A stretch of DNA of 64,000 bases from Solimonas flava DSM 18980 (GTDB lineage: Bacteria; Pseudomonadota; Gammaproteobacteria; Nevskiales; Nevskiaceae), in NCBI RefSeq assembly GCF_000426685.1, contig NZ_AUFV01000001.1, forward strand, positions 1 through 64,000. The letters are read 5' to 3'. Under the pieces are notes generated by a model that was given only the letters and a program-made list of their open reading frames with translations, had not been told where the DNA came from and did no database searches. The position numbers were made by a program, and so were the translations under genes. Shown one piece after another: positions 34,436-44,400 of the stretch; the first letter of the stretch is position 1; every line of letters begins with the position of its first letter.

Positions 34436-35212
34436 TTAGTTGAACGCGAAGCCGACGCCAACGGAACCGGCGAACTCGACGTTGCCGCCGTAGCGTTCGC
34501 CCAGATTGGTGGCGCCGAGGGTGACGGTCAGCGGGAACGAGCGGAACGGCGCGACCGAAACCGCGGCATTGGTGAAGCGGCCGGTGTACTCGGCCAGTAC
34601 CGAAATCTGCTGCGTGAAGTAGAACGCCGCCGATCCGAACACGTTGGCGCCGCTCTTGTTCGGTTCGTTATAGAGCTCGTCGCCGATACCGATGTTCAGA
34701 ATCGTCGCGAACTGGCCGACCGGCAGCATCTTGGTGGCGACCGCGTAGACGCTCGACTTGTTCGCATTCTTGAACGCGTCGCTGCCCCAGCGGCCGGTGC
34801 CGTTGACGCCGACGGCGAACGAGGCGAAACCCGGCAGATTGGTATGCAGCTTCAGGCCAACCGAACCCGATTCACCGAAGCTGTCGCCGCTGCCGGTGTC
34901 ACCGAACAGCGATGAGGAGGCAACCGCCACTTCGAGTGCCGCGTACTTGTCCGGATCGCCGAGGCCGAAGGCGACACCCAGCGAACCGTCGGCGTCCTGA
35001 TCATTGCAATCACAGGTTTGGCCATAGCCGCCCACACCGAAGGTTCCCCAACGTGCGCCGAAAGCAACCGGGGCCTGCAGGGCCGGTGCGGCGAAACCCT
35101 TGAGTTCGCTGGCGGCAGCGCTGGCGGCTTCAGAGCCGCTCTGGGCCCACGCCGGCGTGCTTGCGAGCATCAGGGCGCCCGTAACCAGAACCGTCTTATT
35201 CTTCACCTTCAT
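34436..35212 (-). CDS. Predicted outer-membrane beta-barrel-like protein
   Basis: A 258-residue exported protein: signal peptide MKVKNKTVLVTGALMLAS... cleaved after AWA (about residue 23). The rest alternates polar and hydrophobic residues in strand-like segments rich in Gly, Ala, Val and Phe, and ends in VGVGFAFN with an aromatic residue near the C-terminus, as in outer-membrane barrels. NDQDADGS (about 72-79) resembles a calcium-binding Asp loop. No specific family is recognised. The ATG at 35212 has AGGGGAA upstream; longer in-frame starts lack a signal-peptide context. It is the first gene of an operon with the small secreted protein, preceded by a palindrome. Confidence 0.68.
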   Translation of the reverse strand: MKVKNKTVLVTGALMLASTPAWAQSGSEAASAAASELKGFAAPALQAPVAFGARWGTFGVGGYGQTCDCNDQDADGSLGVAFGLGDPDKYAALEVAVASSSLFGDTGSGDSFGESGSVGLKLHTNLPGFASFAVGVNGTGRWGSDAFKNANKSSVYAVATKMLPVGQFATILNIGIGDELYNEPNKSGANVFGSAAFYFTQQISVLAEYTGRFTNAAVSVAPFRSFPLTVTLGATNLGERYGGNVEFAGSVGVGFAFN

Positions 35213-35274
35213 AACCGTGATTCCCCTGTGGTTGGCTCGTACGGCACGCTTTGATGCGTTTGTTGCGCCGCCGC

Positions 35275-35292
35275 GAAACACTCTAGTGTTTC
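35275..35292. promoter_or_regulatory. Palindromic operator candidate upstream of the barrel gene
   Basis: GAAACACT-CT-AGTGTTTC is a perfect palindrome with 8-base arms, 63 bases upstream of the barrel gene's ATG. Its size and symmetry suit a dimeric repressor or activator. No regulator gene is adjacent, so the binding protein is unknown. Confidence 0.55.
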
Positions 35293-35392
35293 AGATATCC
35301 AAATACAAGGCCTGAATCGGGGGTGGAGCGCAGCGCAGTAAAGCCACAAATCTTCGTTAAGGCAGAGGCTTACGCGGCACTGACCGGATTCA

Positions 35393-35407
35393 TCTTGCAT
35401 TGCAAGA
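35393..35407. promoter_or_regulatory. Short palindrome in the gap between the barrel and sulfite reductase operons
   Basis: TCTTGCA-T-TGCAAGA has 7-base arms around one base. It lies about 180 bases upstream of the barrel gene and 45 bases beyond the DUF934 stop. Function unknown; only the symmetry supports it. Confidence 0.3.
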
Positions 35408-35420
35408 AAGCCGGACCCCG

Positions 35421-35442
35421 AACTGTGCTGCGAAGCACAGTT
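35421..35442 (-). terminator. Hairpin after the cysI-DUF934 operon
   Basis: AACTGTGCT and AGCACAGTT form a perfect 9-bp stem with a 4-base loop, nine bases after the DUF934 stop codon at 35451. There is no T-run on the minus strand; it may act with Rho or stabilise the 3' end. Confidence 0.55.
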
Positions 35443-35450
35443 TGCGTTCT

Positions 35451-35963
35451 TCAGCGGGTCGCGGAAGTGGAGCGTCGCAATTGCCGCACCCTCGGCAGGG
35501 TATCGCACGCCCCTTGATAAGCGAGGTCGAAGCCATGCAGGGCGCGCGCCGCGGTCTCGGGATTCTGATCCTCGCGCAGGACGAACGCATCGATGCCGAC
35601 GCGCGCCATGCCCTGCAGTTGATCGGCGACCACAGCCGAACCGCGTGCGCGAATCTGGCCGTGATAGCCGAGCCGCTCGCGCAGCAGGCGCGCTTGACTA
35701 TAGGCGCGCCCATCGGCGAACGCGGGGAACAGCAGTTCGATCATCGGGCATGCCAGCAGCGAGTCCGGCAAGGTCGTGATGTCGACCGTATTGGCCAGCC
35801 GGACCGCAACCTTCGATCCGCTGGCTGCGAGCGCGTTGGCCTCGTGCTGCCAGCGCTGCAACGAGACTGTGACTGCGACCGGCGACGCCGGCAGCGGTGC
35901 GTCGTCAGCAAGTTCCAGATACTCATCCGCGGCCACGCGGCCGTCGAGCAGCAAAATGGTCAC
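35451..35963 (-). CDS. DUF934 domain-containing protein (sulfite reductase associated)
   Basis: A 170-residue protein of the DUF934 family, typically encoded beside ferredoxin-type sulfite or nitrite reductase genes in Proteobacteria. Recognisable parts are the N-terminal LLLDGRV strand, LANTVDITTLPDSL near 64-77, LLRERLGYHGQIRARGSAVVADQLQGMARVGIDAF in outline (about 99-133), and a C-terminal Arg-rich tail. It probably helps assemble or feed the reductase, but no activity is established. The GTG start overlaps the cysI stop (GTGA), so it is coupled to cysI. Confidence 0.88.
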   Translation of the reverse strand: MTILLLDGRVAADEYLELADDAPLPASPVAVTVSLQRWQHEANALAASGSKVAVRLANTVDITTLPDSLLACPMIELLFPAFADGRAYSQARLLRERLGYHGQIRARGSAVVADQLQGMARVGIDAFVLREDQNPETAARALHGFDLAYQGACDTLPRVRQLRRSTSATR

Positions 35964-37630
35964 GCGCTCACCCCGTCTTCCGCATAGATGCGTGCCTTGA
36001 ACGGCGCCATGCCGACGCGGCGATAGCACTGCAGGAACGATTCATCTTCCGAGTGCCGTTGCTGCATGTAGACGGCGATGATGCGCTCGACCGCTTCGGC
36101 GATGTCGGCGCGACTGATCGCCGGACCGGTGCGGTCGCCGAGGCTGGCGTCATCCTCAGCCGAGCCGCCGAGCGTGACCTGGTACCACTCCTCGCCATGC
36201 TTGTCGACGCCGAGGATGCCGATGTGGCCGACGGTGTGGTGGCCGCAACCGTTCATGCAGCCGGACATCTTGATCTTGATGTCGCCGATGTCGTACAGGT
36301 AATCGAGCGACTCGAAGCGGTCGGTGATGTCCTGTGCGACGCCGATCGAGCCGGCGTTGGCGAGCGAGCAGTAGTCGAGGCCGGGGCAGCAGATCATATC
36401 GGTCAGCAGGCCGATATTCGGGGTCGCCAGATCGTACTGGCGCAGCGCCTGCCAGACGGCGTAGACGTCGCTCTGGCGGACTTCGGCGAGCACGAGGTTC
36501 TGATCGTGCGTGGCGCGCGCTTCACCGAAGCTGTAGCGCTCGGCCAGATCGGCGAGGATGTCGAGCTGCTCGGCCGAGGCATCGCCGGGCACGCCGTTAC
36601 GCGGCTTCAGCGACACGAACACGATCTTGTAGCCGTCGACGCGATGATCTTTGACGTTGCGCTTGGCGAAGGCGGCGAAGGCGCTGTCCTGGCGCAGATG
36701 CGCGGCGAAACTCGTGTCGTCCGCAGCGCCCGGCTCGTACGGGTGCTCGTCGAAGTGCGACTTCATGCTCTCGATGTCTTGCGCGTCGAGGCGCAGCTCA
36801 CTGTCGCGGATCTGCGTCCACTCGGCCTCGACGAGTTCGGTGAACTTCGCCGGCCCCATCTCCTTGACGAGAATCTTGATGCGGGCGCGGTGGATATTGT
36901 CGCGGCGGCCCAGGCGGTTGTACACGCGCAGCACCGCTTCGAGGTACGACAGCAGATCGAGTTCCGGCAGGAATTCGCGGATCGGATGGCCGAGCATCGG
37001 CATGCGGCCGAGGCCGCCGCCGACGTAGATCGTGTAGCCGAGCTCGCCGGCCGCGTTGCGGACGATGTGCACGCCGATGTCGTGCACCTGCGTTGCGGCG
37101 CGGTCGGTCGTGGTCGCCGAGAAGGCGATCTTGAACTTGCGCGGCAGCCAGTTGAACTCGGGGTGGAACGTCGCCCATTGCCGCGTCAGCTCGCAGTACG
37201 GGCGCGGGTCGACGAGCTCATCGCGGGCGGCACCGGCGAGATGGTCGGAGGTGATGTTGCGGATGCAGTTGCCGGAGGTCTGGATCGCGTGCATCTGCAC
37301 GCTGGCCAGATCGGCGAGGATGTCCGGCACGCGCTCGAGCTGCGGCCAGTTGTACTGGATGTTCTGGCGCGTCGTGAAATGGCCAAAACCCTTGTCGTAC
37401 TCGCGCGCGATGTGCGCCAGCATGCGCAGCTGCCGGCTGGCGAGCAGGCCGTACGGGATCGCCACGCGCAGCATCGGCGCGAAGCGCTGGATGTACAGGC
37501 CGTTGCGCAGGCGCAGGGCCCGGAATTCTTCATCCGGGATCTGTCCAGCCAGAAAGCGGCGGGTCTGGTCGCGAAACTGCGCGACGCGTTCGTCGACGAG
37601 CTTCTGGTCGTAGGAGTCGTAGCGGTACAT
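35960..37630 (-). CDS. cysI: Nitrite/sulfite reductase, hemoprotein type (CysI-like)
   Basis: Siroheme- and [4Fe-4S]-containing reductase of 556 residues, most likely the assimilatory sulfite reductase reducing sulfite to sulfide by six electrons. Two ferredoxin-like and two 4Fe-4S/siroheme domains are seen; the cluster ligands are in CCPGLDYCSLANA (about 400-412) and SGCMNGCGHH (about 440-449), and RLRNGLYIQR and HFTTRQNIQYNW lie in the N-terminal half. Sulfite rather than nitrite is favoured by the DUF934, cysB, sulfite-exporter and siroheme-synthase neighbours. The predicted -10 (GATAAT, 37660-37655) has no good -35, as expected for an activator-dependent promoter. Confidence 0.92.
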   Translation of the reverse strand: MYRYDSYDQKLVDERVAQFRDQTRRFLAGQIPDEEFRALRLRNGLYIQRFAPMLRVAIPYGLLASRQLRMLAHIAREYDKGFGHFTTRQNIQYNWPQLERVPDILADLASVQMHAIQTSGNCIRNITSDHLAGAARDELVDPRPYCELTRQWATFHPEFNWLPRKFKIAFSATTTDRAATQVHDIGVHIVRNAAGELGYTIYVGGGLGRMPMLGHPIREFLPELDLLSYLEAVLRVYNRLGRRDNIHRARIKILVKEMGPAKFTELVEAEWTQIRDSELRLDAQDIESMKSHFDEHPYEPGAADDTSFAAHLRQDSAFAAFAKRNVKDHRVDGYKIVFVSLKPRNGVPGDASAEQLDILADLAERYSFGEARATHDQNLVLAEVRQSDVYAVWQALRQYDLATPNIGLLTDMICCPGLDYCSLANAGSIGVAQDITDRFESLDYLYDIGDIKIKMSGCMNGCGHHTVGHIGILGVDKHGEEWYQVTLGGSAEDDASLGDRTGPAISRADIAEAVERIIAVYMQQRHSEDESFLQCYRRVGMAPFKARIYAEDGVSA

Positions 37631-37720
37631 GGCGGTGTCCTGCGCGGGACGCGCATTATCCGGGTTCCCATCCGGCTCGGCGGAATTCCGGGCTTGAAGT
37701 TATAAGCTCATGCCGAACGG

Positions 37721-38756
<1,036 letters not shown>

Positions 38757-38794
38757 CTTCGATAGCTCGCGCGCCCTTAGACCCAAAAAATCAA

Positions 38795-39592
38795 ATGCAA
38801 GAACTCGGTTTCATATTGGCGGGACTGGTGGTGGGCACGGCGGTCGGCGCGACCGGCGTTGGCGGCGGCTCGTTGATGACCCCGATCCTGATCCTGTTCT
38901 GCGGCATCAAGCCGGCGATCGCCGTCGGCACCGATCTGCTCTACGCGAGTCTCAGCAAGGCATTCGGCGTGGTCCTGCATCGCCGCAACGGCACGGTCAA
39001 CTGGCGGCTGGTCGGAGTGCTGTCGGCCGGCAGCGTGCCGGCGACGATCGTCACGCTCGTGGTGCTGCGCCAGGTTCCGGCCGGGCCCGGGCTCGACCAT
39101 CTGATCAAGCTGGTGCTGTCGGCGGCGATCATCGTGACCGCGACTTTCACCCTGCTGCAGGAGCCGCTGTTGCGCTGGATGCAGCGCAGCGGTCTGGCCA
39201 TGAGCGCGGCGATGCTCGAGCGTCTGCAGGCACCGCTGACGCTGCTCTCCGGTGCGCTGATCGGTACGCTGGTGACAATCTCCTCGGTCGGCGCCGGGGT
39301 GATCGGCATGATGCTGCTGCTGTTGCTGTATCCCAAGGAGCGGCCGATCGTGCTGATCGGTTCCGACCTTGCGCATGCGGTTCTGATCACCGGCATCGCC
39401 GGCCTGGGGCATGCCGGCATCGGCTCGGTGGACTACCGCATGCTGGGCCTGTTGCTGGTGGGGGCCTTGCCCGGCATCTGGCTCGGCACGCGGCTGGGTT
39501 TTCGCCTGCCGCCGCGCCTGCTCAAGCGGCTCGTCGCCGCCTTTCTGATCTTCATCGGCGGCACGATGGCAGCCAAGGCGATCGCCGGCTGA
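38795..39592 (+). CDS. TSUP (TauE/SafE) family permease, probable sulfite exporter
   Basis: Inner-membrane permease of 265 residues with about eight hydrophobic helices and the TSUP pattern VGATGVGGGSLMTPIL at the N-terminus (about 17-32), repeated in degenerate form as ISSVGAGVIGMMLL near 161-174 (two-repeat architecture). The family moves sulfite, sulfoacetate or other small sulfur anions. Placement divergent from cysB, with shared CysB-like dyads, and before cysG points to sulfite. The exact substrate is inferred. cysG starts 26 bases later on the same strand. Confidence 0.85.
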   Translation: MQELGFILAGLVVGTAVGATGVGGGSLMTPILILFCGIKPAIAVGTDLLYASLSKAFGVVLHRRNGTVNWRLVGVLSAGSVPATIVTLVVLRQVPAGPGLDHLIKLVLSAAIIVTATFTLLQEPLLRWMQRSGLAMSAAMLERLQAPLTLLSGALIGTLVTISSVGAGVIGMMLLLLLYPKERPIVLIGSDLAHAVLITGIAGLGHAGIGSVDYRMLGLLLVGALPGIWLGTRLGFRLPPRLLKRLVAAFLIFIGGTMAAKAIAG

Positions 39593-39618
39593 ACGCGCCG
39601 ACACGCTAAGCTTCGCGC

Positions 39619-41019
39619 ATGTCCGCCGATTCCGATGCCTGGCCATACTTTCCTGTTTTCATCCGTCTGCGGGGCGAGCCGGTGCTGCTGGTCGGCGGCG
39701 GCGCGGTCGCCGCGCGCAAGCTGCAGGCCTTGCTGCGTGCGCAGGCGCAGGTCGGAATCGTCGCCGCCGAGCTCGAAGCCGAGGTGCGCGCGATCGTCGA
39801 GGCGGGGCGGGCCCGCTGGCTGGCGCCGCGCTTCGAGGCCGATCAGGTCGAACGCCAGCGGCTCGTCATTGCCGCAACCGATGATCCGATGCTCAACGCC
39901 GCCGTTGCCGAGGCGGCCGAGCGTGCCCATGTGCCGGTCAACGTCGTCGACGACGAGGCGCGCAGCCGCTTCATCGTGCCGGCCGTCGTCGATCGCCGGC
40001 CGCTGCTGGTCGCGATCTCCAGCGGCGGCGCGGCGCCGGTGCTGGCGCGGCGCCTGCGCGAGCGCATCGAATCGCTGCTGCCGTCCGGCCTCGGCCGGCT
40101 CGCCCGCTATCTGCAGAGCCGGCGTCCCCGCGTGCGCGGCACGGCACACACGCAGAAACGTGCGATCTGGGAGCAGTTCCTGGACGGCGCCGGCGCCGAG
40201 GCCGCGCAGCGCGGCGACGAATCCGCCGCCGACGCCGCGCTCGAACGGCTGATCGATGGCGCGCCGGCGGCCGGCGAGGTCTATCTGGTCGGCGCCGGTC
40301 CGGGCGATCCCGACCTGCTGACCTTCCGGGCGCTGCGCCTGATGCAGCAGTGCGACATCGTGCTCTACGATCGCCTGGTATCGCCCGGCGTGCTCGACCT
40401 CGTGCGGCGCGATGCCGAGCGCCTCTTCGTCGGCAAGTCCCGCAACCGGCATACCGTGCCGCAGGAGGAGATCAACGCCGAGCTGGTCCGTCAGGCACGC
40501 GCCGGCCGGCGCGTGCTGCGCCTCAAGGGCGGCGACCCGTTCATCTTCGGACGCGGCGGCGAAGAGATCGAAACGCTGATGGCCGAAGGGATCGCCTTTC
40601 AGGTCGTGCCCGGCGTGACGGCCGCCGCCGGCTGCGCGGCCTACGCCGGCATTCCGCTGACGCATCGCGATTACGCGCAGTCCTGCGTATTCGTGACCGG
40701 ACACGCGCGCAAGGACGGCCGGCTGGATCTGCACTGGGACCAGCTCGCCCGTCGCGGGCAGACCGTGGTGTTCTACATGGGCCTGCAGACGCTGCCGCAG
40801 ATCTGCGCCGAGCTGCGCGCGCACGGCCTGCCGTCCGACTGGCCGGCCGCGGTGGTGTCCGACGGCACCTCGCCGGCGCAGCGCGTCATCGTCGGCTCGC
40901 TCGGCAGTCTGCCGGACGCGGTCGCCGCCACCGAGCTGCACGGGCCGACGCTGTTGATGGTCGGCGAAGTCGTGAAGCTGCGCGAAAAGCTCGACTGGTT
41001 CCGCGGCCAGCGCCGCTGA
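39619..41019 (+). CDS. cysG: Siroheme synthase (trifunctional CysG)
   Basis: Makes siroheme for sulfite reductase from uroporphyrinogen III: two SAM-dependent methylations, NAD-dependent oxidation and iron insertion. The 466 residues comprise an N-terminal Met8-like domain (about 1-200; LLVGGGAVAARKLQALL near 22-38, LVIAATDDPMLNAAV near 83-97) and a C-terminal SUMT domain (about 215-460; VYLVGAGPGDPDLLT, RLKGGDPFIFGRGGEE, VVPGVTAAAGCAAYAGIPLTHR in outline). Siroheme is the cofactor of the reductase at 36-37.6 kb, so this gene completes the local pathway. Convergent with dxs. Confidence 0.96.
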   Translation: MSADSDAWPYFPVFIRLRGEPVLLVGGGAVAARKLQALLRAQAQVGIVAAELEAEVRAIVEAGRARWLAPRFEADQVERQRLVIAATDDPMLNAAVAEAAERAHVPVNVVDDEARSRFIVPAVVDRRPLLVAISSGGAAPVLARRLRERIESLLPSGLGRLARYLQSRRPRVRGTAHTQKRAIWEQFLDGAGAEAAQRGDESAADAALERLIDGAPAAGEVYLVGAGPGDPDLLTFRALRLMQQCDIVLYDRLVSPGVLDLVRRDAERLFVGKSRNRHTVPQEEINAELVRQARAGRRVLRLKGGDPFIFGRGGEEIETLMAEGIAFQVVPGVTAAAGCAAYAGIPLTHRDYAQSCVFVTGHARKDGRLDLHWDQLARRGQTVVFYMGLQTLPQICAELRAHGLPSDWPAAVVSDGTSPAQRVIVGSLGSLPDAVAATELHGPTLLMVGEVVKLREKLDWFRGQRR

Positions 41020-41047
41020 CCGATTCGCCCTTGCCCCGGGCCGGCGT

Positions 41048-42928
41048 CTAGCCGCCGGCGCTGCCGCGCTTGGCTTCGTCGAGATCGCGCGAGCGCAGGC
41101 GCTTCTGGATCGCGCGCAGGATGCCGGCGGTGTCGAGGCCGGCCTGCGCCAGCAGCTCTTCGCGCGTACCGTGCTCGACGAACTGGTCCGGCAGGCCGAG
41201 GTTCAACACCGGCACCGTGTGATGCTGGGCGACCAGCACTTCGTTGACGCCGGAGCCGGCGCCGCCGAGACGGACGTTGTCCTCGATCGTCACCAGCAGG
41301 TCGTTCTCGTTGGCGAGTTCGAGGATCAGCTCGGCATCGAGTGGCTTGACGAAGCGCATGTCGGCGACCACGGCGTCGAGGATCTCGGCCGCTTCGAGTG
41401 CCGGTTGCACCATCGCGCCGAACGCCAGGATCGCGACGCGCGGACGGCGGCGGCCGTGCGCCTCGCGCACGATGCGGCCTTTGCCGACGGCGAGCGGCCG
41501 GGCCTCGTGCTCGGGGACCAGACCGATGCCATTGCCGCGCGGATAGCGCACGGCGCTGGGCTGCGCCAGCGTCAGGCCGGTCGACAGCATGCGCCGGCAC
41601 TCGTTCTCGTCCGACGGCGCCATCACCACCAGATTCGGGATGCAGCGCAGGTAGGACAGATCGAAGCTGCCGTGATGCGTGGCGCCGTCGGCGCCGACCA
41701 GGCCGCCGCGATCGATCGCGAACAGCACCGGCAGATTCTGGATCGCGACGTCGTGAATCAGCTGGTCGTAGCCGCGCTGCAGGAAGGTCGAGTAGATCGC
41801 GCAGACCGGCTTCATGCCCTCGCAGGCGAGGCCGGCGGCGAGCGTCACCGCATGCTGCTCGGCGATGCCGACGTCGAAGTAGCGCGCCGGGAAGCGCTGC
41901 GCGAACTGCACCAGGCCCGAGCCTTCGCGCATCGCCGGCGTGATGCCGACGACCAGGCGATCGCGCTCGGCGGCGCGGCACAGCCAGTCGCCGAACACCT
42001 GCGTGTAAGTCGGCGCGGACTCGCTCTTCTTGGCCGGGAACGCGCCGGTGACCGGGTCGAACTGGGTGATGCCGTGATACTTGATCGGGTCGGCCTCGGC
42101 CGGCTCGAAGCCCTTGCCCTTGACGGTGACGACGTGCAGCAGCTGCGGGCCGCGCGCGTCCTTCAGGCCGTCCAGCGCCTGCATCAGCGCCGGCAGGTCA
42201 TGGCCGTCGACCGGCCCCGAATAGCGGAAGCCGAAGGTCTCGAACATCGCGCCCGGATGGTCGAGGTGGGCTTCGTTGTGGGCGGCGCGCGGTGCGCGGG
42301 CCGCGTGCGGTGCCTTCATGCCGAGCTTCTGCATCAGGCGCGCCGAGTGGTCGCGCAGGGCGCCGACGTTCTCGGAGATCGACATGTCGTTGTCGTTGTA
42401 GATCACCAGCATGTCGAGGCCGAGATGACCGGCGTGGTTCAGGGCCTCGAAGGCCATGCCGGCGGTCATGCCGCCGTCGCCGATCACCGCGACCACGCGG
42501 CGCGTCTCTTCCTTCAGGCGCGCCGCGGCGGCCATGCCGGCGGCGGCCGAGATCGAAGTCGACGAGTGGCCGACGCCGAAGGTGTCGTACTCGCTTTCGG
42601 CGCGCAGGCAGAACGGCGCCAGGCCGCCGAGGCGGCGGATCGTCTCCAGGCGTGCGCGGCGGCCGGTCAGCATCTTGTGCGGATAGGCCTGGTGGCCGAC
42701 GTCCCAGACGATGCGGTCGTGCGGGGTGTCGAGGCAGTAGTGCAGGGCGAGCGAGAGCTCGACGGTGCCGAGGTTGGCGGCGAAATGGCCGCCGATCCGG
42801 CCGAGCGTCTCGATCAGGTAACGCCGCATCTCGACCGCGAGCGCCGGCAGTTCGTCGGCGGGCAGCTGGCGCAGTTCGTCCGGCGTCTGGATGCGCCCGA
42901 GCAGGGCGTATCCGGGAATATCGGTCAT
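41048..42928 (-). CDS. dxs: 1-deoxy-D-xylulose-5-phosphate synthase
   Basis: First enzyme of the MEP isoprenoid pathway: condenses pyruvate and glyceraldehyde 3-phosphate with thiamine diphosphate. The 626-residue length is standard. The ThDP motif [18 protein letters not shown] runs from about residue 153, ending in [12 protein letters not shown] lies near 122-130; the catalytic Glu is in [11 protein letters not shown] near 370; and [17 protein letters not shown] near 424-440. The ATG at 42928 ([10 protein letters not shown]) is chosen over an upstream one at 43063 because the Dxs N-terminus begins here. It follows ispA after about 100 bases. Confidence 0.97.
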   Translation of the reverse strand: MTDIPGYALLGRIQTPDELRQLPADELPALAVEMRRYLIETLGRIGGHFAANLGTVELSLALHYCLDTPHDRIVWDVGHQAYPHKMLTGRRARLETIRRLGGLAPFCLRAESEYDTFGVGHSSTSISAAAGMAAAARLKEETRRVVAVIGDGGMTAGMAFEALNHAGHLGLDMLVIYNDNDMSISENVGALRDHSARLMQKLGMKAPHAARAPRAAHNEAHLDHPGAMFETFGFRYSGPVDGHDLPALMQALDGLKDARGPQLLHVVTVKGKGFEPAEADPIKYHGITQFDPVTGAFPAKKSESAPTYTQVFGDWLCRAAERDRLVVGITPAMREGSGLVQFAQRFPARYFDVGIAEQHAVTLAAGLACEGMKPVCAIYSTFLQRGYDQLIHDVAIQNLPVLFAIDRGGLVGADGATHHGSFDLSYLRCIPNLVVMAPSDENECRRMLSTGLTLAQPSAVRYPRGNGIGLVPEHEARPLAVGKGRIVREAHGRRRPRVAILAFGAMVQPALEAAEILDAVVADMRFVKPLDAELILELANENDLLVTIEDNVRLGGAGSGVNEVLVAQHHTVPVLNLGLPDQFVEHGTREELLAQAGLDTAGILRAIQKRLRSRDLDEAKRGSAGG

Positions 42929-43026
42929 GAAGTTTCTTATGTGCCCGAGGGCACCCTGTCCTGAAAGCAGTACGGGATTATCGGCCAAGGGGCTGCCCCG
43001 AACCAGTGCGTGAACGGCACTGTGTC

Positions 43027-43920
43027 TCAGTGGTCGCGGCCCTCGATATGGCGGGACAGCCACTGCAGCGGCTCCGCGCCGTCATTGAAGAGCGCCAGCG
43101 CCGCCCGCGCCGAGGCGAACAGTTCGGCGGCGCGGGCCTTGGCGGCCGGCAGGCCCATCACCGACGGGTACGTCGACTTGAGGCGGGCCTCGTCCTTGCC
43201 CGCCGTCTTGCCGAGCGCCGTCGAGCTGGCCTCGATGTCGAGCACGTCGTCCTGGATCTGGAAGGCCAGGCCGATGCACTTGCCGTAATGATCGAGCGCG
43301 TCGCGCGCCTCGGCGCGCAGCGCCGGCGCGGCGGCGCAGGCGAGCCGCAGGCAGGCGCGGATCATCGCGCCGGTCTTGTGGACGTGCAGGGCTTCGAGTT
43401 CGGCCAGCGTCAGCTGGCTGCCCTCGGAAGCGAGATCGACAGCCTGGCCGCCGACCATGCCGCGCGAGCCGGCGGCCTCGGCGAGCAGGTCGACCATCTG
43501 CAGGCGCTGCGCGGCGGACAGCCCGGCCTCGCGGTCGGATGCGAGCACCTGGAAGGCCAGCGCCTGCAGGCCGTCGCCGACCAGGATCGCGGTGGCTTCG
43601 TCGTAGGCCTTGTGCGTCGTCGGCCGGCCGCGGCGCAGATCGTCGTCATCCATCGCCGGCAGGTCGTCGTGGACCAGCGAGTAGACGTGGATCAGCTCGA
43701 TCGCGCAGGCCGGCGCGTCGAGCGCGCGCGGCGGCAGGCCGAGCACTTCGCCGGCCGCATATACCAGCAGCGGACGCAGGCGCTTGCCGCCGTCGACGGC
43801 GTAGCGCATCGCCTCGTGCAGGCGCGCCGGATAGCAGCCGGCCGGCGGCAGCGCGCGCTCGAAGGCGGCCTGCAGGCGTTGCCGGTAGTCCTCCACGCGT
43901 GCGGCGAACGGCGCGTTCAC
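43027..43920 (-). CDS. ispA: Farnesyl diphosphate synthase (short-chain polyprenyl synthase)
   Basis: Adds isopentenyl diphosphate to DMAPP and then GPP to make farnesyl diphosphate. The 297 residues carry the first Asp-rich motif [17 protein letters not shown] at about 84-100 and the second [13 protein letters not shown] at about 222-234, along with [15 protein letters not shown] near 44-58. The bulky residue pattern before the first Asp motif suits a C15 product. The start is GTG at 43920, overlapping the xseB stop (GTGA). It supplies the prenyl precursor downstream of dxs in the same operon. Confidence 0.95.
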   Translation of the reverse strand: MNAPFAARVEDYRQRLQAAFERALPPAGCYPARLHEAMRYAVDGGKRLRPLLVYAAGEVLGLPPRALDAPACAIELIHVYSLVHDDLPAMDDDDLRRGRPTTHKAYDEATAILVGDGLQALAFQVLASDREAGLSAAQRLQMVDLLAEAAGSRGMVGGQAVDLASEGSQLTLAELEALHVHKTGAMIRACLRLACAAAPALRAEARDALDHYGKCIGLAFQIQDDVLDIEASSTALGKTAGKDEARLKSTYPSVMGLPAAKARAAELFASARAALALFNDGAEPLQWLSRHIEGRDH

Positions 43921-44192
43921 GGGCCTGCGTCCTCGTCTGCATCGTCATCGCCGCCGCGGTCGCTGGCGAGCAGATCGTGCACTTTCAGTTCGGCGTGTTC
44001 GAGCGAGCCGCGGCACTGTCGGGCCAACGCCACGCCGCGTTCGAACAGGCGCAGCGACTCGTCGAGGCGCAGGTCGCCGCGCTCGAGCGTCTGCACGATG
44101 CTTTCGAGCTCCTTCATCGCCTCCTCGAACTGGCCGACCGGGTCGGCGGACGGAGCGGGGGCGGGCGGCGGAACCGGGTTTTTGGCGGGCAT
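43917..44192 (-). CDS. xseB: Exodeoxyribonuclease VII small subunit
   Basis: Small subunit of the single-strand-specific exonuclease VII. The 91 residues consist of a Pro-rich N-terminal leader (about 1-20), then the conserved FEEAMKELESIVQTLERGDLRLDESLRLFERGVALARQC core in outline (about 24-62), a two-helix hairpin, and an Asp/Glu-rich tail. The ATG at 44192 gives the usual size; the open frame upstream is not coding-like. xseB-ispA-dxs is a classic proteobacterial operon, and the GTGA overlap couples it to ispA. Divergent from parE. Confidence 0.95.
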   Translation of the reverse strand: MPAKNPVPPPAPAPSADPVGQFEEAMKELESIVQTLERGDLRLDESLRLFERGVALARQCRGSLEHAELKVHDLLASDRGGDDDADEDAGP

Positions 44193-44400
44193 GGCAGGCG
44201 CGGCTCGCGAGAGCCGGAGACGAAAGAGCCGTAGTGTAATCGCCGGACGGCACATCCAGAACGCCGGTGCCCCGCATCGCGGGTATCGGAACGGGCGGCG
44301 CAGGCGCGCGCCTGCGTGCCCGAGAACGGCGGCGAGGGCAATCTTGCCGAGGCGCGACGCATTGGCTACCTTCGCGCGTCCGCAACGCGACCCCCCTCCG

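Noticed and set aside
43006-44400. Long upstream extension of parE
   Set aside because: The frame is open but antisense to ispA and xseB; ParE proteins begin at the ATG at 44401.
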